Shown one piece after another: positions 48,947-64,000 of a DNA stretch of 64,000 nucleotides. The notes beneath the pieces are model-generated. The model had not been told where the DNA came from, made no database searches, and was given only the letters and a program-made list of their open reading frames with translations. The stretch is from positions 5,951,956 to 6,015,955 of the forward strand of contig NC_051095.1 in the NCBI RefSeq assembly GCF_901709675.1, in the 5' to 3' direction. Positions within the stretch are counted from its first letter, which is position 1. The number at the start of each line of letters is the position of its first letter. This DNA comes from Syngnathus acus (Eukaryota > Chordata > Actinopteri > Syngnathiformes > Syngnathidae). Made by a program: the position numbers and the translations under genes.

Positions 48947-50230
48947 CTACTCGGTACGATAAGCGTGGTTGTCATGGTGGTTGTTCTCGCTCTCCGTCTC
49001 CTGGTGGCTGAAGAGATAGCTCCACCAGGTTTTGGAGTGGTGGATCGACCGGGATGTGCCGCCGGCGCTCTTGAACTTCAACTCCTGAAACCAAATATTT
49101 GGACAACAGGGTGAGAGTGGGTCATTTCTGGTCAATATTGCAATTCTCCGGAATAAAAAAGAAAAATTAAGACCCCAGGTGGGCCACTTCTCACCCCTTT
49201 GTCCAACAGGCTGTCGAACTCATCGCTCATGCGTCGCAGTTGCCGGCCGTATTTCTTGGCGGCCCAGAGCGAGGGGGGAGCCGACTTGGAGCGTCCCCGG
49301 AATGGCGCTCCGTCGGTGGGCGTGCCCGCCTCCTCTTCCGCCCTGGGCTGGAACTCCTCGTCTCGGGAACCCGCTGAAGTGAGGGACTCCGAGTTGAGCC
49401 GGATTCGGCCGGACGTCGCTAGACAGGGTGGACAAAATGTAATATTTTGGTAACTATTATACTTATTATTTACTAAACATTTTTGGTTTTCATGCTTCTT
49501 TATATTCTTGAGCAATTTCATTATTTTGGGGGGGAGAGCACTTTATTGTTCTTGCATAAGGAATTACTTTACAGGTCTTTCAAATCCAAATTGTTAAACC
49601 AGATGAGTTTACTTTTTTGTTACTTTAAGTATACGTGCTTATGAAACAATGCAGTTGCACTATTAACTACTGAGACACTGATCATATTTATGATTCACCA
49701 AAGCTTTAACAAACGAGGAAACAAATAACTATCAATATAAGCAACACTTCTGTACATCGTTGCAAGCATTTGTTCAGATGATGTTTTCTACAAAACTCCT
49801 GGAAAGTCTCATTGTTCAATCGCTGCTGAGCTATTTTTAGTTGCTGAACCCTGCATAGTACGTAGTTGAGCCGGTTTTGTAGTGAAAGATCTGCCAAAAT
49901 TTTACAGTGAACGATTAATGGGAAAACACACACACACATTTTGCTTTGGGCCGGATCCGAATGGGCTTTTAACCCAGGATGGATGGATGAATGAATGAAT
50001 GAACGAACGAACGAATGAAGACCGAGTCGGGTCATAAAAAAGTTGAGCGAGGCCGCTCCGATCTTATGCTCACCTGCTGTTCTGAGCTCCGGCAAGGTGA
50101 GCTGAAGGCCTTGGCGGAGGTTCTCCTTCTCCTCCTTTCTTTTTTCAGCGGCTCCTTGGCCGTCGTCCCCTTCGTCTACCTCCTCAGAGGGCTCAGACTC
50201 GCTGTCGGAGAGGCTGAACTTTGCGGCCAT
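48947..50230 (-). CDS. bad: BAD, BH3-only pro-apoptotic protein
   Basis: Neutralises BCL-XL/BCL-2 at mitochondria when unphosphorylated. Exons 50230-50074 (MAAKFSLSDSESEPSEE), 49418-49195 and 49084-48947 join in frame to 172 aa. The BH3 helix is LWAAKKYGRQLRRMSDEF near residues 104-121. The two control serines seen in mammalian BAD are kept: RGRSKSAPP (14-3-3 site, mouse Ser136) and RRMS (mouse Ser155 inside BH3). The C-terminus keeps the conserved KTWWSYLF tryptophan motif. This argues that phosphorylation control is the same as in mammals. Convergent with the upstream aldo-keto reductase gene. Whether it is the bada or badb duplicate cannot be told. Confidence 0.93.
49975..50015. repeat. 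(GGAT)n/(GAAT)n tandem repeat
   Basis: GGATGGATGGATGAATGAATGAATGAACGAACGAACGAATG in bad intron 1, like the tail of the fish repeat at 35050-35345 but without its body. Confidence 0.8.
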
Positions 50231-51506
50231 TGTGACATCTGGGCAACAAGGAAAACAAAAACAGAGTTTGGTTGATAGTCATAAAATAGGTGTAAAGTAG
50301 CGGCAACAACAATATTAAGCAATGCTCTAACAATCTCTGCCTTCGACCAGCCGTTCCAAAGGTTGTTCCGACGACGAGAAAATCCTCGACAAAGGTTGTT
50401 ACAAGTTCAGTCGACAAAAAAACACGCCCTGAAACGCCGACCTGTTCTCTTGGGGTGAACAAAAGAAAGTTGCGACTGGGCGGAAGCCGCCGCGGACCGA
50501 GTCATAAGAAGCCAAACAAGCCAGCGCGGCGATTTTCCTCACCGGTTTCCTTGTTGGCGAGGAGGCGACTAGGCCCAAAGTGTGTTTTTTTTGGGCGCCC
50601 GGCGAACGAGCAGCTACAGTCGTTTTGGTCGTCGTCGCCCTGCTTGTTGTTGTTGCTATCTCGCTCTTTTTTTTTTTCTCTTCCCCCTAGTGCGATTCTG
50701 GGAGCTGCGAGTTTAGCCAATTGGCGCGCGATGACGTCACTGTTGCGAGCGAGGACTGGCCATGGTTTTTATTTGTTGTCGCCCTTGGGTACAAGCCGAT
50801 TTTGAATATCGAATAACTTTTCAAAATATGTGCCAAACCTCTCGAATGACGAGGAAAACATTGTTCGTGTGTGTTTACTGTATTTAAAGTGTGTGCCGCG
50901 AAGCGCAGCATATGCTTATGTCTGTCACAGTACCAACACAGACCTGTGGGGGGCAGCACGGTTCCACACCGCATTCAGAATACACTTGAATCTCTCATCT
51001 GCGCATGCGTGAGACTTAAGCGTTTAAAAAAAGGTACCAAACGAATGCACACATTAACTTTGTATTGATTAAATGCTACTTTAATAAGATTACAAATAAG
51101 TAAACAAACATCACAAAGCACTTCACAGTTTCCTGATAGAAGAAAGCTTCAGACGAATGAAAAATAAATACACTAAAATTGTATATTTCTTCAACACATT
51201 TATTGTCATGATCTTAAAACCGAGGGAAAGGACAAAGGTTAATACGAGCAACATCAGGAGTCACTCCGATGTTTTGCCAAAATGTCCTACCCGTACGAAA
51301 CTTCGTACCGGAGGCTGATTTGACAGTGAATATAAATGAATCTAAATGTATAAATATTGACTAAAAAGTTACACAATTCCCAGAAATCATTCTTGGCCTT
51401 GTGAGCACGCGTGCGCAAACGCATTGGGCTCTGGGTTCTAAAAATTAAAACTTTGAAAGAAAACCTTGTTAGCGTTACTTTGCAAACAGGAATCAAAGTG
51501 AGGACC
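50231..51506. other. bad promoter region and 3' flank of the GP1BA-like gene
   Basis: GC-richer DNA to about 50760 (likely bad promoter and 5' UTR, with a poly-T/Lys-like tract at 50665), then AT-rich DNA with a TTTATT at about 51200 that could end the GP1BA-like transcript. No further gene recognised. Confidence 0.45.
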
Positions 51507-54199
51507 TCAGTGGGAGGGCTGACAGTCAGCGGTCACGCTGGGTAGGTTTTGCGCTAGCCAAGCACCCACCACCCAATCTCGCTCCTCTCTCCTGCCGTCT
51601 GGCCCCTCCCTCTCCTGCCGCAGAAGCACGCTAAAGCGCTGCCTCCACCCCGCACCCCCCTCGCCGTTCTGACGTTCTCCCAACACATCACTCCATTGCT
51701 GCAGGGCCACCTGTGTCCCGGGCGTACGGTGCAGGGATGTCCTGTACACCTGCCTTGGACCATCACCCTCCTCTTCGCGGCTCACAAAGAGAACTGAACG
51801 ATAAACCGCTGTAGTGCCGCCGTAGAGCCTCACCTGGCGGGATCTGCCCCCGCTCACCGCGCTCAGTGGCTTGTACGCTGCCCTGTACAAGACCACCAGT
51901 CGAATGACAGTCATGAGGGAACTCACCGCCCCCATTGCACACAGACATGCGATACCGGCGAACAACCACACACAAAACACACCGGTGCCTGGCACGTGGC
52001 GGAGGGGCGTGGCGCCACCTTCGTCCCATCCCCATGTCCGTGGAACCTGAAAGCTGGTGGCAGTTACAGCTGTGGAAGCAGAAGGAAGATATGCCGTCGG
52101 AGTGATCGGAAGTGACTCTGTAGTAGCAGGAAGCGACGCCATTTGAGTTGTCGGAAGTGACTCGGTCGTAGGAAGTGATGCGGTCGAAGTCGTAAAGCTG
52201 GACAGGGCGGTTGTGGGGCTAGAGTGGTCAGGAAGTGAAGTGCTGGAAGTAGTCATTGCAAGCGGCCCAAAAATGGCCCCATCGCCTCTGCTCTCCTCAC
52301 TCTCCTCATCTGGACCCTCGGTGACCCTGAAGGTGGGGCTGGGCGCTAGGGTGGTGGTGGTGGTGGTGGTGGTGGTGGAGGTGGTGGTGGTGGTGGTGGT
52401 GGTGGAGGTGGTGGCAGTCTGCGGCAGCGTAGGATGACAGAAGTCATCCAGGTTCAGTTGGATGATCGCTCGACCTTTAGATTGCTGCGGCGACTGGCAC
52501 ACCTGCAAGGCCAGAGTGGGGCGTGGCTTTTAACGGAACACATCTGACCTAAGACTGTTATGAACTGAAGGTAGACAGAAATGCTCTTAGATTGCTGTCT
52601 TCAAGTTGGGCTGGTTTTAATTGATGGGAAAGTTGCCCAATCCGATCATGTGATGGGAAATCGGGGCTGATCACCTCATTTCTATTTTATTGGTATTACG
52701 TACAAAAAGATTGGATTTCTTTATTTGACTAATTTTTAAATATTACAAATTAATCACAATATTGGGTTAGCTCTGTTGCTATGTCAGCTGCCACTTTCCT
52801 CATGTCATCATTGTGCCTCATACTCCAGGCATGACTAATTGAAAGAAGGTCAATTTGGTGCAATGAAATGTAAAATGTCTCTATTGATTTGTTTTGCACG
52901 TGCGCAGACTAACCAAACTCTGTGGCTCTCTCGAGATGATCTTCCCATCGCGCACGTAGAAGTTGAAATAGAAGTCTTGCAAGTACGTGTATAGATACAT
53001 CAGGCTGCAGGAACACGCCCACGGGTTGTCGGAGAGGTACAGGTAGGGCACGTCTTCTCTCGGGTTGAACCAATCGTCCGGTACCTCGCTGATCTGCGGA
53101 GGAAACAAATGAAGTGAAGACTCTATTGCAAAACTCGTCTTTCATCTCTCACCTGATTGGTTTCTAGGTAGAGTGTTTCTATGGCAACCAGGGGGCGGAG
53201 CAAGAGCGGCGGGAGAACCCTGATGCGATTGGACTTCAGGTCGAGGACCTGAAAGGAACGATGTGGAAGAACAGAAAACGAAAGGGATTTTCTTTGAAGA
53301 AGTCGAGTGTGTTGACAGCTAACCTCCAACTTGCTGAGTCCGGCAAATGTGTCGTCGCTCAGAGACTCGATGGCGTTGTCTTCCAGGTAGAGCTGTGTCA
53401 GGGCGAGGCAAGCCGAGAAGGCCCCGCCGGCCAGAGATGTGAGGCGGTTGCGGCCCAGTCTGAGGACACTGAGCCCAGGCAGAAGCGGCGTGGTGCTCAC
53501 CATCACCTGACCCAGCTGAGGTGACAGCGAGGTGGATTTAGTGCTATGTGTCCGGTCGGCATTACACGATTCCCACTCACCTCGTTGCCTGTCAGGTCCA
53601 GTTCGTAGAGCTTGCTGAAGATCTGGTAGGATTCCCAGGGTAGGCTGGAAAACTGGTTCCTGGGGAACAAGAGAACCTCACAAGGGAAGAGATAAAACTG
53701 TCAAACAGGAATCAGGAAGTGTGCGCTTATCTGCGATGTGTCATTCAACGTCGAATCGCTCGACGAAAAGTCTTCACGCGGGAGAAAAAGCGACATTTCT
53801 TGAAATTCATAGGACAGTGACGGACAAGAACCAATATACGGTTTAAGAAATCGTCTGAAAGGACGTTTCCTAAACTTACTTTCCATGAGAACAATCTCAA
53901 AGCACACCACCAACTAAAAATGTCACAAGACGTACACACATATAAAAATAATAAATAATAAACTCACAATACTGCATGTTGTTGTCATAAATAAAAATAA
54001 ATCTAAATTTTGCATTTTTATCCCATGGCGTGGTTACCTCAGTGGTGCGTTCGAGATCCATAGGAAGGCCGTTGAGACCGGCCGCTGTGCAGTTGAGCCG
54101 CACACGGTGGTACGTATCCCGGTCGGTATGGCAACCATACACGGCCGTAACTACGTTGAAGTTGGCGCAGAGGAGGACAACGAAGAAGAAGAGCTTCAT
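51507..54199 (-). CDS. gp1ba: Leucine-rich-repeat mucin-type receptor, platelet glycoprotein Ib alpha-like
   Basis: Predicted thrombocyte receptor for von Willebrand factor. Six exons, all phase 0, join to 573 aa: 54199-54038 (signal peptide MKLFFFVVLLCANFNVVTA, LRR N-cap), 53676-53581, 53515-53324 and 53248-53153 (leucine-rich repeats such as LSVLRLGRNRLTSL, LTQLYLEDNAIESL), 53093-52914 (LRR C-cap DNPWACSCSLMYLYTYLQD, then NFYVRDG) and 52502-51507. The last exon has a Thr-rich mucin stem, a membrane helix (VFCVWLFAGIACLCAMGAV) and a cytoplasmic tail of about 130 aa. The C-cap resembles that of human GP1BA (NPWLCNC...WLQD...NVYVW), and GP1BA neighbours KIF1C on human 17p13.2. Against it: mammalian GP1BA is coded by a single exon. 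Another LRR membrane protein is possible. Confidence 0.7.
52346..52420. repeat. (GGT)n trinucleotide tract coding poly-Thr
   Basis: Nearly pure GTG/GGT repeat in the last GP1BA-like exon. On the minus strand it encodes runs of Thr broken by Ser in the mucin stem. Length variation would change stem length without frameshift. Confidence 0.9.
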
Positions 54200-56305
54200 G
54201 CTGATGGTGACACTCGAGTGACGCTAATGAAATGCTCTCCACGTATGGCTGCGCATTTGTGTGTGTGTGTGTGCACTTTGATTGACAGCAGGAAGTGTGT
54301 TTTTTGATAACTCGTTGTGTTGCTATGGAAATTACATGTGAATGCTCAAGTGCTGATCTTTGAATGTCAACATTGTAGTAAAGGTGCAAAATGTGTAGCA
54401 AGTTGTTGAAAAAAAAAAAAAACCTAGACAAAACACACACATGAAAGTTGTGAAGCTGTAGTGTTTATTGGGCTCCAGTCTTTTGAGGCGTAGGGGTTCA
54501 AGACTGCAAAATAAAAGTTCAGAGACGATGACAAAGCAAAAGCTTGGATAGAAGTCAAAATAACCTTCACTTGTGATTCTAAACACACGCACGCGCACAC
54601 ACACACGTTGATAATCAGCACCCAAAAGATTCCCCCACTTGAAGATGCACTATAACAATTATTATAATCATAAAATGAAGAATATGAGTGAGGATGAGGT
54701 TAGAAAGCACACACATGAAAAAAAAAGTTTACATTAAAGGCATGGTCATAATTTCCCATCATGCTCAGCGGGGTCTTGTTGAGCCCACCGTTGGCTAACA
54801 TGACAGTGGGGTGAAAAAGAATACCTAAAAAAAAAAAAACAATGACTGCACCTTATGCACTTTCTTCTCCCTCCCAAAACATAATTCCATGAGCACAGTT
54901 GAATGTTCTTCTACAACTCCACAACCTTTCACTTTCCAGTTAACGTCCTCACTTGCTCCATTTCCCGCAGTCCATCTCAACATACACAAAAAACGCGTCA
55001 GCATCTTTGGTTTGACTGGTTAGCAGGCGGCTAACCTGCTAACTTTGAAAGCCATTCTGTACATATTGTTTATCTTCATAATTGTACACAATGTTGTCCG
55101 TGTGTTCAAGCGCTTTCCCGATGCTACTCTACGCCTTAGCATGATAAGGCATCTAGCGTCCTGGGCTAAAAATGCAAAACAACAACAAGCTAACAGCAGT
55201 AAGCCACAGGAGCTCAAGTGATCATATGACCACCATCAAGTCAACAAAACAGCTTGCACGCATGCACATGACCTGTTTCCGTGGTAACAGTGTACACATG
55301 CACACACATACCAAGAATCCCCCGCATAGTCCTGACACCTCTCAGGAAATCAACTATTCGTTTCTATTTTTCGAGGAGCGTCTCCTCCATTATTTGTTGC
55401 AAAAGTCAACTGTTTGCATCTTTCGGACTTTGTACTCTTTCTGTAACACGTGGCACCAAAGTCGGGTCGGAGCTAAGTTAGTGGTTGTTAGTGGAAGTTC
55501 CGGAGATTTGAACCTTAAAAAAAAAATTGAGGTAATCCGTCACAATATTTTAGCTTTTACTCGTGTAAATAATATAGTAGAACGTGAAATATTTAACTTC
55601 ATGTAAAGTCATTACTTAAACGGAAGCAAACCAATCTTTTCAAGTCGTTTGGAATTAAAATAATTAAGTTGGCTTTATAAATGAATGCAAAGAATCCTTT
55701 CAGTTGAAGCGGAAAAAAAAAAGACTATATGTAAACACTTTTGAATGATGGAAGAATCTCACATTGGAACCTAGGGATAATTCTGCATCTTCAATGAGTC
55801 TAATGTGCATATTTTTGGCATGCAGGGGAAAAAATTGCAGGACCAGGAGCAGATCCACGCAGGAATAGGGAGAATGTGCAAACTCCACACGGGAAGGCCA
55901 GAGCTCGGATTTAAACTCTCAATCTCTAACCTATGGGGCGGATGTGCTAACTTGTCACCAATTGAAATAATTGGTTTGTTTCACCCTATGAAATTAGATT
56001 ACATGAAACCATTTAATTTGTTCTAAATGAATCGTTTACAAAAGTTAAAGCTAAAATATCAGGCGTAATTTCAACCAATGTTTGATTTTGTGTGTGTACA
56101 TGTTTGCTCTTATAAAATAAAGTCATCTGGATGTATGTAGTTAGTGTTTTTGGATCCTGGTTTGTGGTTTTAACTCCCAAACTAGGCAGTTGTAAACCCT
56201 TTCAGGGCGAGTGTCAATGGCTTGCGGCCGCTGGTCCCCACAGCCGGTGAATTGCGGGGGTTTACTGTATACAGCATGTCGGAGTAGCGAATCCGGCCTC
56301 AGAGT
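54200..56305. other. Spacer between the GP1BA-like gene and kif1c
   Basis: AT-rich. It includes poly-A runs (54407-54422, 54827-54838) and the repeat fragment at 55840-55945. A TTTATT at about 54463 might serve kif1c as a distal poly(A) signal. The GP1BA-like promoter should lie near 54200-54350. No other gene recognised. Confidence 0.5.
55840..55945 (-). mobile_element. Fragment of the same fish repeat family as 35050-35345
   Basis: The reverse complement contains GTGGAGTTTGCACATTCTCC and shares its start with the copy at 35068. Only about 100 bp remain. Confidence 0.6.

Positions 56306-64000
<7,695 letters not shown>

Overview
The window is nuclear DNA from a ray-finned fish, most likely a compact-genome percomorph teleost. 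Genes have many small exons, introns are often only 60-150 bp with GT-AG borders, CA/GT microsatellites are dense, and every recognisable gene is a vertebrate orthologue. The species cannot be named from the sequence. All exon models below were built by reading splice sites and matching remembered vertebrate proteins; nothing was aligned by computer.

Layout. 1-1215 (-): 5' part of an SLC9B Na+/H+ antiporter, running off the left edge. 2081-9080 (-): corin, complete, with a 24-exon model coding 1043 aa. 9477-14577 (-): nfxl1, with a hAT transposase fragment in an intron. 15740-19182 (-): cnga1. CORIN-NFXL1-CNGA1 reproduces the order on human 4p12. 19183-21688: a spacer with a long (CA)n tract, a tRNA-derived SINE, a tRNA-Gly(TCC) gene and a CTCF-type motif. 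21689-24069 (+): cxxc4, a 380-aa long form.

24.76-34.90 kb: a direct tandem duplication of a topors locus. The right copy is intact (801-aa model). The left copy is a pseudogene that has lost half its RING finger and carries a roughly 370-bp fold-back (hairpin) element. 36093-37234 (-): egr4, with TATA and CArG boxes. 38028-40163 (+): a CYP17A steroid hydroxylase, probably cyp17a2. 41597-43142 (-): wbp1. EGR4 and WBP1 both lie on human 2p13, so this block looks like the 2p13 counterpart of the CYP17A1-WBP1L pair on human 10q24, here still carrying the second CYP17A gene.

45832-47163 (+): a small aldo-keto reductase. 48947-50230 (-): bad, the BH3-only pro-apoptotic factor. 51507-54199 (-): a GP1BA-like leucine-rich-repeat mucin receptor. 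56306-64000 (-): kif1c, lacking only its N-terminal exon(s), which lie beyond the right edge. GP1BA and KIF1C are near neighbours on human 17p13.2, which supports both calls.

The genes form no operon or shared pathway. The parts of most interest are the degraded topors copy with its hairpin insertion, the CYP17A/WBP1/EGR4 block, two probable GC-AG introns, a degenerate minisatellite between two convergent genes, and the possible boundary region upstream of cxxc4. I found no convincing previously undescribed functional system.
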